Of a DNA stretch of 49,946 bases, positions 26,154 to 34,746 are shown in pieces. This DNA comes from Lapillicoccus sp. (lineage in GTDB: Bacteria; Actinomycetota; Actinomycetes; Actinomycetales; Dermatophilaceae), in contig NZ_JANXRJ010000223.1 in the NCBI RefSeq assembly GCF_025353065.1, positions 1 to 49,946 of the forward strand, read 5' to 3'. The first letter of the stretch is position 1; the number at the start of each line of letters is the position of its first letter. The position numbers and the translations under genes were made by a program. Under the pieces are notes generated by a model that did not search any database, had not been told where the DNA came from, and saw nothing but the letters and a program-made list of their open reading frames with translations.

Positions 26154-26796
26154 CCTCGGTAGCCAGGGGCGCGTCGAGGTGCGCCGCGCCCACCGGCTGG
26201 GGCGCCCCGAGACCGCGCACCGGGGCGAAGAGGCGCTCGACGGCCTGCTCGACCTCGGAACGCCACCGCAGGACGGTGCGCAGGTCCAGCCGCATCCGGG
26301 GGTATGCCGGGTGGTCCCGTGCCGTCTGGAAGCCCACCGACCGCAGGAAGTCGCTCGGCAGGACGCAGTCGCGGGCCGGTCCGGACGAGCCGTAGGCCTC
26401 GAGCGCGCGCACCCCGCGCCGCAGGGCGTCCTTGGCCGCCGCCTGGACCAGGACCCTGCCGAGGCCCTGACCGGCATACCGGGGATCGATGCGGGCGGTC
26501 ATCAGGACCACCGAGTCGGAGCTGACCGGCGAGGTCGGGAACGCGATCGCGCGGGGCACGTGGTGCGCCGGGGCGAACGTGAGGTAGCCGGCCGGGACGC
26601 CGTCGACGTAGGCGACCCGGCCGGGGCTGCCCCAGTCCAGCAGGGTGGTGGTGAGCCATCCCTTCTTGTCCTCGCTGGGGCACGGACGGCCCCGGGTGCT
26701 GGCCGCGGGGGTGAGCTCCCAGAACACGCACTGGACACAGGTGCTGGGCAGGTCCGACAGCCGGTCCAGCGTCAGGGGGAGGATCTCGCGTCCCAC
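26131..26796 (-). CDS. GNAT-family N-acetyltransferase
   Basis: The 221-residue enzyme has the acetyl-CoA motif RYAGQGLGRVLVQAA with the preceding beta strand VVLMTARIDP, and an N-terminal cysteine-containing segment CVQCVFWEL seen in a subgroup of actinobacterial GNAT proteins. The acceptor is unknown. This GNAT is commonly the neighbour of cwlM and parB near the origin. The 3' end overlaps the end of cwlM tail to tail; no terminator lies between. Confidence 0.85.
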   Translation of the reverse strand: MGREILPLTLDRLSDLPSTCVQCVFWELTPAASTRGRPCPSEDKKGWLTTTLLDWGSPGRVAYVDGVPAGYLTFAPAHHVPRAIAFPTSPVSSDSVVLMTARIDPRYAGQGLGRVLVQAAAKDALRRGVRALEAYGSSGPARDCVLPSDFLRSVGFQTARDHPAYPRMRLDLRTVLRWRSEVEQAVERLFAPVRGLGAPQPVGAAHLDAPLATEVSPPATP

Positions 26797-26905
26797 GACG
26801 ACTCCCTTCGAGATCGGGTCCGACGATACGGGTTGCCGTCATTGTCCCCCACGACCGGTGGGTCGCACCCCCTGCCGGACGATCGCCGACGGTCAGGGGG
26901 GCTCG

Positions 26906-27766
26906 TCAGCAGTCGACCTTCAGGTAGAAGGCGGCGTCGGCCGGGAGGGAGGTCCCCCCGCTGGTCATCGTCCACATGTACACCGTGATGACGTTGCCAC
27001 TGAAGGTATTGGCTTCCCCGTAGAGGTTGTGCCCGCCGAAGGCGTTGACGATCGGGACGCAGGTACTGACGTCGGAGTCGACGGTGACGGTGTAGGTGCC
27101 GGGACCGGTGTGCACGGTGGAGAGGATCCGGGAGGTGCCGAAGGACTGGACGCCGCTCTGCAGCCAGGCGCCCGAGATCTGCGGGATGTCATAGCCCGTC
27201 ACGTCGATGATCAGGTGGGTGGTGGAGCCGTGCGAGACCACCGTCAGCGGCGTCTCGGCACTAGCGGCCGCGGTGGCGAGCGCAAGAGTCGGATTCACCG
27301 TCGTGGTGACGTTGGCGTGGCTGGTCATGAAGTTGGTCCCCGGCTCGGCGGACCCGGTGGGATAGCCGGTGAGGTAGCCGTCCGTCAGCGTGCCCACGGT
27401 GGTGACGTTGGTGGCGATCCCGGTGGCCGCTCCGGGCACCCCGCACCCGCCACCGGTGCCGCCCTGACCGACGAAGCCCGCCGTACCCGTGACGTAGAAG
27501 CTGCGCGCGGCGTTGCTCGCCATCACCCCACCGCCCCGCCTGGTGTCGACGATGCGGCAGGGGTTGATCGGCACGACGAGCGTCTCGGACCGCGCCGGGC
27601 CGGCCACCATCGAGGCGGCCTGATGACCGGGCCCGGCCGGAGCCCGGTGGGCGGCTGGGGTCGGGGGCGTGATCGTCATCGGCCCTGCCGACGCCGCGGT
27701 GAAGCCCAGCAGGACAGCGCTGGCGGTGAGCGCGGCGATCGCGCCAGTACGGATCCAACTCTTCAT
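26906..27766 (-). CDS. Secreted protein of unknown function
   Basis: The 286-residue protein starts with a clear signal peptide (MKSWIRTGAIAALTASAVLL, cleavage likely after TAASA). The mature part has NPCRIVDTR, a motif found in exported actinobacterial surface proteins with a beta-rich fold, then GYLTGYPTG and a C-terminal half with beta strands and a final Cys. Four Cys in the mature part could form disulfides. Nothing indicates an enzymatic site. It interrupts the usual GNAT-parB neighbourhood, so it may be an acquired gene. ATG 27766 is chosen because the signal peptide begins there. Confidence 0.7.
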   Translation of the reverse strand: MKSWIRTGAIAALTASAVLLGFTAASAGPMTITPPTPAAHRAPAGPGHQAASMVAGPARSETLVVPINPCRIVDTRRGGGVMASNAARSFYVTGTAGFVGQGGTGGGCGVPGAATGIATNVTTVGTLTDGYLTGYPTGSAEPGTNFMTSHANVTTTVNPTLALATAAASAETPLTVVSHGSTTHLIIDVTGYDIPQISGAWLQSGVQSFGTSRILSTVHTGPGTYTVTVDSDVSTCVPIVNAFGGHNLYGEANTFSGNVITVYMWTMTSGGTSLPADAAFYLKVDC

Positions 27767-27835
27767 GGGTGTGTGTCTCTGACCGCGTTGTCGCGACAAC
27801 ATCGTCGGCACGCCCGAGTTCGGGAGGCTGTGCCG

Positions 27836-28909
27836 CTACGCGCCTGCCGGGATGCCGAGGATGGCCACGATCCGGTTGAGGTCCTCCACCGAGGCGAACT
27901 CCACCGTCAGTCGCCCCTTGCGCTGACCGAGGGCCAGGGTCACCCGGGTGTCGAGATGATCCGAGAGTCGAGTCGCGAGATCATCGAGCTGGGGCCGCCG
28001 CCCACCCGCCCTCGGCTTGCGGACCTTGGGAGCCGCATCGCCCCCCATGGCGACGATCTCCTCGACGCTTCGCACCGACAGACCCTCGGCGACGATCCGT
28101 TGAGCGAGCCGCTCCATGGCTGCCGGGTCCTCGAGCCCGAGCAAAGCGCGCGCATGCCCGGCACTGAGGACACCGGCCGCCAGTCGGCGGGCAACGAGTG
28201 GGGGCAGCCGCAGCAGGCGAAGGGTGTTGGAGATCTGGGGTCGGGAGCGACCGATGCGCGCGGCGAGCTCCTCGTGGGAGCACCCGAAGTCGTCCAGGAG
28301 CTGCTGGTAGGCCGCGGCCTCCTCGAGCGCGTTGAGCTGGCTGCGGTGCAGGTTCTCCAGGAGAGCGTCCCGCAGGAGATCGTCGTCCTTGGTGTCCTTG
28401 ACGATCGCCGGGACGAGATCGAGACCTGCGGCCGCACTCGCGCGCCAGCGGCGCTCCCCCATGATCAGCTCGAAGTCGATGCCGTCGGGCACATCCGTGC
28501 GATCGGTGATCTCGCGCACGACGATGGGCTGGAGCACGCCGATCTCGGCGATCGAGTGCACGAGCTCGGCCATCTCGTCCTCGTCGAAGACGGTCCTGGG
28601 CTGCCGGGGGTTGGGCCGGATGCTCGTCACGGGGAGCTCGGCGAAGCGGGCACCGGGCACGGGGGCCAGGTCCCGCTGCACCTCCCGGGCCGAGTCGTCC
28701 CGGGTGGCCGACCCGTCTGTCGATTCCCTGCTCACGTCCGGACCAGCCCCCGGACTGCGGCCGATCCCGGTGGTGTCAGCGGGGTTCGACGACCCGGTAG
28801 TCCGATCCGCATCCCGGAAGAAGACGTCGGAGGGTCGCACGGTGTCGCTGGTGGTCGTGGGGATGAGGGCTCCCAGCCCTCGTCCGAGGGCTCGTCGTCG
28901 CTCAGCCAT
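27836..28909 (-). CDS. parB: Chromosome partitioning protein ParB
   Basis: The 357-residue parS-binding CTPase begins with the actinobacterial ParA-interacting motif [13 protein letters not shown]. After an acidic linker it shows the ParB core ([10 protein letters not shown]), the [11 protein letters not shown]-binding motif and the helix-turn-helix [19 protein letters not shown]. The C-terminal dimer domain ends [12 protein letters not shown]. It overlaps the parA stop by eight bases, so the two are coupled. It would bind the parS sites at 30006 and 31313. Confidence 0.95.
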   Translation of the reverse strand: MAERRRALGRGLGALIPTTTSDTVRPSDVFFRDADRTTGSSNPADTTGIGRSPGAGPDVSRESTDGSATRDDSAREVQRDLAPVPGARFAELPVTSIRPNPRQPRTVFDEDEMAELVHSIAEIGVLQPIVVREITDRTDVPDGIDFELIMGERRWRASAAAGLDLVPAIVKDTKDDDLLRDALLENLHRSQLNALEEAAAYQQLLDDFGCSHEELAARIGRSRPQISNTLRLLRLPPLVARRLAAGVLSAGHARALLGLEDPAAMERLAQRIVAEGLSVRSVEEIVAMGGDAAPKVRKPRAGGRRPQLDDLATRLSDHLDTRVTLALGQRKGRLTVEFASVEDLNRIVAILGIPAGA

Positions 28910-30269
28910 GCTGCACTCCTTCGGGGTCCCGACTGGTTGCGCTGGTCCTGGTGGAGGCAGCGCCGGTGGTTGCCCGGGGGTCCGGGCCACGTTCGCCAGC
29001 TCCCGAGGGCGGCGTCCCCGGTGCGGCTCCGCGGGCCGCGATCTCGCCGGCCGCCTCGAGATAGGCGAGTGCCCCACTGCTCATCGGGTCGTAGGTCATG
29101 ACCGTCTCACCGAAGCTCGGAGCCTCGGAGACACGCACCGACCGGGGGACTGTGGTCGGAAGGACCTGGTCGGGGAAGTGGGTCCGCACCTCCTCCGCGA
29201 CCTGGGACGACAACCGGGTCCGACCGTCATACATCGTCAGCAGGATCGTCGAGACGTGGAGAGCGGGGTTGAGGTGGTGGCGCACGAGCTCGATGTTCTT
29301 CAGCAGCTGCGACAGTCCCTCCAGGGCGTAGTACTCGCACTGGATCGGGATGAACACCTCCGCCGCGGCGACGAAGGCGTTCACCGTCAACAGACCCAGG
29401 CTCGGCGGGCAGTCGATGAGGACGTAGTCCACCGCGTTGCTCTCGAGATAGGTCGCCACAGCCCTGCGCAGCCGGGTCTCGCGGGCCACGAGCGAGACCA
29501 GCTCGATCTCCGCACCGGCGAGGTCGATCGTCGCGGGGACACAGAGCAGGCCCGGGACCGTGGGGCAGGGCGAGACGACATCGGCGAGCGGCACGTCGTC
29601 GATCAGGACGTCGTAGATCCCCATGACCTCGGCGTGGTGCGCGATCCCGAGTGCTGTGCTCGCATTCCCCTGGGGGTCGAGGTCGATGACGAGGACCGAC
29701 AGACCGGCCTGCGCGAGGGCGGCGGCGACGTTGACCGTCGTCGTGGTCTTGCCCACCCCACCCTTCTGGTTCGCGACGGTGAGGACCCGGGTTTCAGCCG
29801 GCTTGGGGAACGTCCTGCCGGTCAGCACGATCCGGCGCTTGGTGTCGGTGGCCAGCGACTGGGCGAGCGGGGTGTCGGCGCCGACGTTCGGCAGGGTGTC
29901 GATCAGCTCGGCGTGGAGGTCGTCGTCGGAGAGCGGGGTGGCCGCATCGGTGTGGAGCGGTAATTCACGTGAAACCCCAGAACCCGGCTCCGATCCCGAG
30001 CGCGATGTTTCACGTGAAACACCAACCGGTTGAGCCAAGGTGGCTTCGATCTCGCGCTGCTCGGGTCCATCCGGCCGCACGGGCCAGCCCAAGGACCGCC
30101 CCACGACGCCAGCCAGATCAGTCGGCCACCCGAGACGGGCACCTGCACCCACCGGTGGGTGCAGCGCTCCACTCACGGACGCCACCCTCACGTCGGGTGT
30201 GGGGACGTCGAGGGTGACTTCATCCGGGGTGAGGTCGTCGGGCACCGTGGTGAGGTCGGGGTGGGTCAT
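28902..30269 (-). CDS. parA: Chromosome partitioning ATPase ParA
   Basis: The 455-residue ATPase has a deviant Walker A ([17 protein letters not shown]), Walker A' context [12 protein letters not shown] and Walker [13 protein letters not shown]. It drives ParB-parS movement over the nucleoid. The Walker motif lies near residue 165, so the N-terminal extension is long compared with the usual 20-80 residues; part of it is encoded by a parS site (VSRETS). ATG 30269 has GAGG eight bases upstream; a shorter start inside is possible. Confidence 0.92.
   Translation of the reverse strand: MTHPDLTTVPDDLTPDEVTLDVPTPDVRVASVSGALHPPVGAGARLGWPTDLAGVVGRSLGWPVRPDGPEQREIEATLAQPVGVSRETSRSGSEPGSGVSRELPLHTDAATPLSDDDLHAELIDTLPNVGADTPLAQSLATDTKRRIVLTGRTFPKPAETRVLTVANQKGGVGKTTTTVNVAAALAQAGLSVLVIDLDPQGNASTALGIAHHAEVMGIYDVLIDDVPLADVVSPCPTVPGLLCVPATIDLAGAEIELVSLVARETRLRRAVATYLESNAVDYVLIDCPPSLGLLTVNAFVAAAEVFIPIQCEYYALEGLSQLLKNIELVRHHLNPALHVSTILLTMYDGRTRLSSQVAEEVRTHFPDQVLPTTVPRSVRVSEAPSFGETVMTYDPMSSGALAYLEAAGEIAARGAAPGTPPSGAGERGPDPRATTGAASTRTSATSRDPEGVQHG
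29961..29976. promoter_or_regulatory. parS: Degenerate parS site
   Basis: TAATTCACGTGAAACC keeps the CACGTG core and the right arm, with three mismatches to TGTTTCACGTGAAACA. It lies inside parA, 29 bases from the good site at 30006. Binding is uncertain. Confidence 0.5.
30006..30021. promoter_or_regulatory. parS: parS site (perfect)
   Basis: TGTTTCACGTGAAACA matches the bacterial parS consensus at all 16 positions. It is inside the parA coding region and would be a ParB nucleation site near oriC. Confidence 0.92.
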
Positions 30270-30480
30270 GACGTGAACCTCATCAGCAAAATCGTGGGTC
30301 GTGGTCCGGTCGTGCGCATCGGCCGATCGAGGCTGTCCAACAGGTCCGGCGCATCGAGTGGGTCAAGATCGGGCAGATCGAGGCCGGTCGAAGTGAGCAG
30401 CACCAGTGGGTCGTGCCGGGCACCACACCCCGGACGCTATCCAATCACAGCGGCGGCGACCCGACCCGCCGTCGGTGGCC

Positions 30481-31389
30481 TCAGCTCCCCTCGTCCGAGG
30501 CTGCTCCGGCCTCTGGTCGTGCCCCCTTCTGCTCCGAACGACCGGCTTCCGGCCCGGCGGCCCGGCGGTCCGGCGTCTGCCGACGTCTGGTCGACCCTCG
30601 TGACGTCGACAGGTTCCCCGGCGTCGAGTGTCCTCGCGGTCGGGCCGACGAGGACGGGATGTCGGGCGCCCGGTCGACAGCCACTACGACAGCGGTGGTG
30701 GGTACTTCGAGAAGGTCTTCACCGTAGGTGGCGATGCTGACCTGTGCGCCCCCTGCCGAGAGGAGGATGTCTCCGTCCTCCTCGACCTCGAGCCGGGCGC
30801 TGGCTCCCTTCATCGCCACCAGGCGACCGCCCGCCTCGAGCAGGGGGAGGCACCACCCGGACAGGGCGCCGATGCGGGCCACCGCCCGAGCGGTCACCGC
30901 CGGGAAGCGTCGGACTCCCCAGAGGCTCTCCGCCCGGCCCTCGTGCACCGTGACGTTGTCCAGCTCCAACCGTTCGACGGTGGACTGCAGCCACACGACC
31001 CGTCGGTGGAGGGGCTCGACGAGGACGAGCTGCAGGTCGGGGCGGACGATGCCGAGGACGATGCCGGGCAACCCGGCGCCGGAGCCGATGTCGGCCACGA
31101 TCGCCTGGAAGGGGAAGGCCGACTGGAGGACGGCACAGCCGAGCACATGCCGGTCCCACAGCCGGGGAGCCTCCCGCGGCCCGATGAGGCCGTGGCTGAT
31201 GCCGGTGTCAGCCAGCTCGGCCACATAACGTTCCGCGAGCCCGAGACGATCCCCGAAGATCGCCAGCGCGACCTCCGGGGTCGGCGGGAGGGGAGAGGAC
31301 GAGACCTCCGGATGTTTCACGTGAAACGAGACCCCAGGATCGGGCGGGTCAGGTGGGGATGATGACGATGTGCCGGTGCGGCTCGACAC
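30481..31389 (-). CDS. rsmG: 16S rRNA (guanine-N7) methyltransferase RsmG
   Basis: The enzyme methylates G527 (E. coli numbering) of 16S rRNA using SAM. SAM-binding IVADIGSGAGLPGIVL is followed by LVLVEPLHRRVVWLQ and FPAVTARAVA. A C-terminal tail of about 60 residues (PRGHSTPGNLSTSRGS onward) goes beyond the family and is rich in Arg, Ser and Pro. The start is unclear: GTG 31389 overlaps the khpB gene by 41 bases; GTG 31320, inside the parS site, is a possible shorter start. Loss of RsmG gives low-level streptomycin resistance in other bacteria. Confidence 0.9.
   Translation of the reverse strand: MSSRTGTSSSSPPDPPDPGVSFHVKHPEVSSSPLPPTPEVALAIFGDRLGLAERYVAELADTGISHGLIGPREAPRLWDRHVLGCAVLQSAFPFQAIVADIGSGAGLPGIVLGIVRPDLQLVLVEPLHRRVVWLQSTVERLELDNVTVHEGRAESLWGVRRFPAVTARAVARIGALSGWCLPLLEAGGRLVAMKGASARLEVEEDGDILLSAGGAQVSIATYGEDLLEVPTTAVVVAVDRAPDIPSSSARPRGHSTPGNLSTSRGSTRRRQTPDRRAAGPEAGRSEQKGARPEAGAASDEGS
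31313..31328. promoter_or_regulatory. parS: parS site (15 of 16 bases)
   Basis: TGTTTCACGTGAAACG differs from consensus only in the last base. It lies in the 5' end of rsmG, where it encodes FHVKH, close to the khpB stop. Confidence 0.9.
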
Positions 31390-32116
31390 CCTCGGACTCC
31401 GAGTCCAGCCCGGCCGAGGCGACCTCGTCGTGCACGACCTTGCGCTCGAACGCGGTCATGTCGTCGAGCGACTTGCGCTCGCCACTCTCCTTGACCTGGG
31501 CGATGGCCGCCTGCGCGAGGCCGACCAGAACGGTCCGGCGCTCTGCGCGATGACCGGCCACGTCGAGCATCAGCCGGCTCCGCTCGCCGGTCGCGGTCTG
31601 GACGGCCAGCCGGGTCAGCTCCTGCAGCGCCTCGAGCACCTTGCCCTGCTGCCCGACGAGGCGACGGGGCACGCGTCCCTCGTCGGAGTCGACGATCGAC
31701 ACGGCCGCACGGTCGCCGTCGATGTCGACCTCGATGTCGCCATCGAGATCGGCGATGTCGAGCAGGGTCTCCAGGAAGTCAGCGGCCACCTCACCCTCGC
31801 GCTCGAGCTGGGCGACTCGACCACCACGGCGGCGACCGGTGGTCCCGTCAGGATTCGCGCCCTCAGCCTCATCGCCGTCAGCATCGTCAGCATCGTCAGC
31901 ATCGTCTTGGTCGGCGGCGTTGGCGTCGTGGTCGCCATCACCGTGCGTCACCCCGCCAGCCTCGAGGCCGTCGTACTGCGCCGCGGGTGTTCCCTCGTCG
32001 TGCGGCATACCGCGGTCCCCGTCCTCCGCCTGGCCGGCGGCCTGCCCGTGGTCATGGCTGCCGGAGACGTCGTCCTCCAGGGCGGTGGGGTCGGAGTCGA
32101 TGTGCGTTTCGGTCAT
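31349..32116 (-). CDS. khpB: RNA-binding protein KhpB/Jag (KH and R3H domains)
   Basis: The 255-residue protein has a very acidic N-terminal region (DQDDADDADDADGDEAEG, encoded by 9-bp tandem repeats near 31885), then a KH-type domain (RLVGQQGKVLEALQELTR) and the R3H motif (GHRAERRTVLVGLA). In the rpmH-rnpA-yidD-yidC-jag-rsmG block it binds RNA and affects cell elongation and sRNA function in other bacteria. AGGAG precedes ATG 32116. Sequence shows no Jag N-terminal domain. Confidence 0.9.
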   Translation of the reverse strand: MTETHIDSDPTALEDDVSGSHDHGQAAGQAEDGDRGMPHDEGTPAAQYDGLEAGGVTHGDGDHDANAADQDDADDADDADGDEAEGANPDGTTGRRRGGRVAQLEREGEVAADFLETLLDIADLDGDIEVDIDGDRAAVSIVDSDEGRVPRRLVGQQGKVLEALQELTRLAVQTATGERSRLMLDVAGHRAERRTVLVGLAQAAIAQVKESGERKSLDDMTAFERKVVHDEVASAGLDSESEGVEPHRHIVIIPT

Positions 32117-32248
32117 GGTCACTCCTGATGGGTACGTCGGGGCCGGTGATCTAGGATCACGCGCCCCGGTCATATCGTGGATCGGTTCGTGGGCAGGAGG
32201 TCGAGTCGGGGCCAGTCAGGACCGTGGGCCCTCGACCCGGCGACGCTC

Positions 32249-33289
32249 CTAGATGCCGGGGGTGTCCTGCGGCGTTCCGGGTGCGCCGGCCTCACCCGGA
32301 CGCGGAGGTCGCTGGGCCTTGCCGCGCTTCTTGCTCTTGGGCTGCTGGCGCTGTCCGGTGATCACCTTCGGGGGCTCGACCGCCTCGGCGACCGTGTCCT
32401 GGATCCGGTTCTCGAGACCCTTGAGCTGGAGCTTCTTGACTTCCTTGCCCCGGCGCTTCTGGCGCTCCTCGTACTCACGCTCGGCCGCCGAGCCCGGCGC
32501 CGGCAGGCGACGGATGACGTAGAACTGCTGCCCCATCGACCACACGTTCGTGGTGAGCCAGTAGAGCAGGACACCGATCGGGAAGTTGACCCCCGAGATC
32601 ATGAAGAAGAACGGCATCAGGTAGAGGATGATCTTCTGCTGCTTCATAAACGGGTTGTCCAGCGAGCTGTCGGGCATGTTCTTGCGCATCAGCTGGCGCT
32701 GCGTGGTGAAGGTCGTCAAGGACATCAGGATGATGAGGACGGCGGTGAGGATCTGGGTGTTGAGGTTGGGCGCGTTGAGGAAGTGGCTCGACAGCGGCGC
32801 ACCGAAGAGCGATGACTTCTCGATCGTCCCGGCGATGGACCTGCTGATCGGGCCGACCTCGGCGTGGGTGCCCTGCGCGATGTGCGGGAGGTTGTTCAGC
32901 AGCTGGAAGAGCGCGAAGAAGAACGGCGACTGCAACAGGATCGGCAGACAGGACGAGAACGGGTTGGTGCCGGTGTCCTTGTAGAGCGCCATCGTCTCCT
33001 GCGTCAGCGCCTGACGGGAGTCCGGGTCGGTCTTGCCCTTGTACTTCGCCTGGATCTTCTGCATCTCGGGCTGGATGAGCTGCATCCGCCGCGAGGAGTG
33101 GATCTGTTTGACGAACAGCGGGATCAGGATGATCCGCACGATGATCGTCAGGCCGACGATCGACAGCGCCCAGCCCCACCCCGAGTCCTCGGGGATCCCG
33201 ACCAGCGTGAAGAGCTTGTGCCAGGCCGTCATGATCCATGCCTCGCCCCACATGATGGGGGTGAGCAGGCCTACGAAGAAGTCGTACAC
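32249..33289 (-). CDS. yidC: Membrane protein insertase YidC
   Basis: The 346-residue insertase has about five membrane segments, starting with a short N-terminal region and the conserved groove arginine in LTIIVRIILIPLFVKQ. Later segments are LPILLQSPFFFALFQLL, ILTAVLIILMSLTTF and IILYLMPFFFMISGV. The C-terminal tail is Lys/Arg-rich (KSKKRGKAQRPPRPG), which in this class may touch the ribosome. It inserts membrane proteins with or without SecYEG. Gram-positive type: no large periplasmic domain. Confidence 0.95.
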   Translation of the reverse strand: MYDFFVGLLTPIMWGEAWIMTAWHKLFTLVGIPEDSGWGWALSIVGLTIIVRIILIPLFVKQIHSSRRMQLIQPEMQKIQAKYKGKTDPDSRQALTQETMALYKDTGTNPFSSCLPILLQSPFFFALFQLLNNLPHIAQGTHAEVGPISRSIAGTIEKSSLFGAPLSSHFLNAPNLNTQILTAVLIILMSLTTFTTQRQLMRKNMPDSSLDNPFMKQQKIILYLMPFFFMISGVNFPIGVLLYWLTTNVWSMGQQFYVIRRLPAPGSAAEREYEERQKRRGKEVKKLQLKGLENRIQDTVAEAVEPPKVITGQRQQPKSKKRGKAQRPPRPGEAGAPGTPQDTPGI

Positions 33290-33370
33290 GGTCGTCCTTG
33301 CGTCAGGTGGTGCGAGGTGGTGCTGGTCGGGTGCTGGCGTGGCGGCATACCTGCGGCTTGCGGTGGCGTA

Positions 33371-33718
33371 CTACTGATGGTGCACCCGTGCCCTCCGGCT
33401 CGTCACGCCCGGGTGACCACTCTCCGTGCTGTCGGCGCCATCAGGACGAACCGCGCGACCCGTGCCCCCTCTGAGAGGAACGTGGTCGACGCCACCGGGG
33501 TTCCACGGATGACACCGGGCGAGCCGGCGCAGGGTGAGCCAGCTGCCCCGCAGGGGACCGAAGCGTTCCAGGGCCGTCACGGCATACGACGAGCAGCAGG
33601 GATAGAACCGGCACGACGGGGGGGTCATCGGTGAGATGACCAGCTGGTAGAAGCGGATCGGCCAGATCAGGGGGAGCGCCAGCGCTCGGCGCAGGGTCAT
33701 CGGACGCTCCGCGCTCAT
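33371..33718 (-). CDS. yidD: Membrane protein insertion efficiency factor YidD
   Basis: The 115-residue protein has the family core [27 protein letters not shown] with conserved Cys residues, and [19 protein letters not shown]. It supports YidC-dependent insertion at the inner membrane. The C-terminal third extends past the family core and is Gly/Arg-rich. Its start overlaps the rnpA stop by four bases. Confidence 0.92.
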   Translation of the reverse strand: MSAERPMTLRRALALPLIWPIRFYQLVISPMTPPSCRFYPCCSSYAVTALERFGPLRGSWLTLRRLARCHPWNPGGVDHVPLRGGTGRAVRPDGADSTESGHPGVTSRRARVHHQ

Positions 33719-34071
33719 GACCGCCCCCGTAGTGCCTTGGGCAGCAGCCGGTCGAGCTCCGCCGAGAGCTCGGGGGTCGTCGCGGCCGACGAGGCGGGGT
33801 TGGCCCGCACCACGAGGTCGACCCCCGCCGGTATGCCGGGCACCCGCGCCGCCATCAGGTGACGCAGCACGCGCTTGGTCCGGTTGCGGACCACCGACCC
33901 ACCCACTGCCTTGGAGACGACGAAACCGACTCGCGGCGGGAGTCCCGCTCGCGTGTCGGTCTGGTTGGCGTGCACGACGATCAGACGACCGCCCGAACGT
34001 GATCCACCGGGGCCCCGGACTGCCGACGTGAAATCTGCGCTGGTGCGCAGACGATGACGTGCCGGCAGCAC
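33715..34071 (-). CDS. rnpA: Ribonuclease P protein component
   Basis: The 118-residue subunit contains the RNR motif [15 protein letters not shown] plus the N-terminal [13 protein letters not shown] and [10 protein letters not shown]. It binds the RNase P RNA and helps cut tRNA 5' leaders. GTG 34071 is ten bases after the rpmH stop, so the two are co-transcribed. Confidence 0.95.
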   Translation of the reverse strand: MLPARHRLRTSADFTSAVRGPGGSRSGGRLIVVHANQTDTRAGLPPRVGFVVSKAVGGSVVRNRTKRVLRHLMAARVPGIPAGVDLVVRANPASSAATTPELSAELDRLLPKALRGRS

Positions 34072-34081
34072 GTCAGGGGCC

Positions 34082-34219
34082 TCAGGCGGACAGCTCGGTG
34101 CGGCCCTTGGCGCGGCGGGCGGATAGGATCGCGCGTCCGGCCCGGGTGCGCATCCGCAGACGGAAGCCGTGGGTCTTGGCCCGACGGCGGTTGTTGGGCT
34201 GGAAGGTGCGCTTGCTCAC
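34082..34219 (-). CDS. rpmH: 50S ribosomal protein L34
   Basis: The 45-residue, very basic ribosomal protein reads [19 protein letters not shown] and ends with [11 protein letters not shown] 34219 follows a GGAGACATCTC leader. It is the first gene of the minus-strand block rpmH-rnpA-yidD-yidC-khpB-rsmG-parA-parB and lies back to back with dnaA, the classic bacterial arrangement. Confidence 0.97.
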   Translation of the reverse strand: MSKRTFQPNNRRRAKTHGFRLRMRTRAGRAILSARRAKGRTELSA

Positions 34220-34335
34220 GAGATGTCTCCGATGGATCAGATGCTGTCAAGTTCGTCCGCCGCGCGGCGGTGGTGCGGGCGGCAGGGGGAAGTGGTTCCG
34301 GGCAGAGGAAGATGACCGGGATTCAGGCCCGCGCC

Positions 34336-34365
34336 ACGATACGGGAGGGTCCGACGCACGGTCAA
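34336..34365 (-). promoter_or_regulatory. rpmH promoter
   Basis: Reading the minus strand, TTGACC (34365-34360) and TATCGT (34341-34336) are 18 bases apart. The element is about 115 bases before the rpmH start in the rpmH-dnaA gap. Confidence 0.55.
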
Positions 34366-34496
34366 ACCGACCGGACGATGCGAATCCCAGCATACCCCGT
34401 GACCGAGAACTTCCCAGTGTCGCAAGACAGCCCCCGACGACGGGTCCCGACACGCCGTGGGGGGTGTAATCTCCCCCAATGGCCGCTGGCACCGGC

Positions 34497-34525
34497 TTGA
34501 AGACCGACGTCCGACTTGTTACCGT
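34497..34525 (+). promoter_or_regulatory. Putative dnaA promoter
   Basis: TTGAAG (34497-34502) and TACCGT (34520-34525) are separated by 17 bases, giving a leader of about 215 bases before dnaA. The -10 is imperfect. Confidence 0.35.
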
Positions 34526-34553
34526 CTGGCCTCGCGTCAGGTTCTACACAGGC

Positions 34554-34574
34554 TGTGGAAAAGTGTGTGGACAG
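34554..34574 (-). promoter_or_regulatory. Two DnaA-box-like sites in the dnaA leader
   Basis: TGTGGAAAA (34554-34562) and TGTGGACAG (34566-34574) each differ at one position from the reverse of TTGTCCACA. They sit just downstream of the putative dnaA promoter, a position suited to autoregulation. Confidence 0.5.
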
Positions 34575-34746
34575 GCGCGTTCATAGGGATCTGAGCGTCC
34601 GATCGGGTCGGATACGTGACGGTATGCGGGGCGTCAGGCGCCCCCGACAGACGTGCGGGCGGTCCTCGATCAGGTGTGCAGGCGTAGAACGTCGTGGGAC
34701 CGAGCTGGGCCACGACGGATCGAGCACGACCGAGCGGGACGGTGAG

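Larger units (their letters stand above)
34220..34746. other. rpmH-dnaA intergenic region (527 bases)
   Basis: This gap carries outward promoters for rpmH (minus) and dnaA (plus). It also has a G5/C5 inverted repeat (GGGGG and CCCCC around TGTAATCT near 34460-34478) and two DnaA-box-like sequences near 34554-34574. No gene was found in it. Confidence 0.75.
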
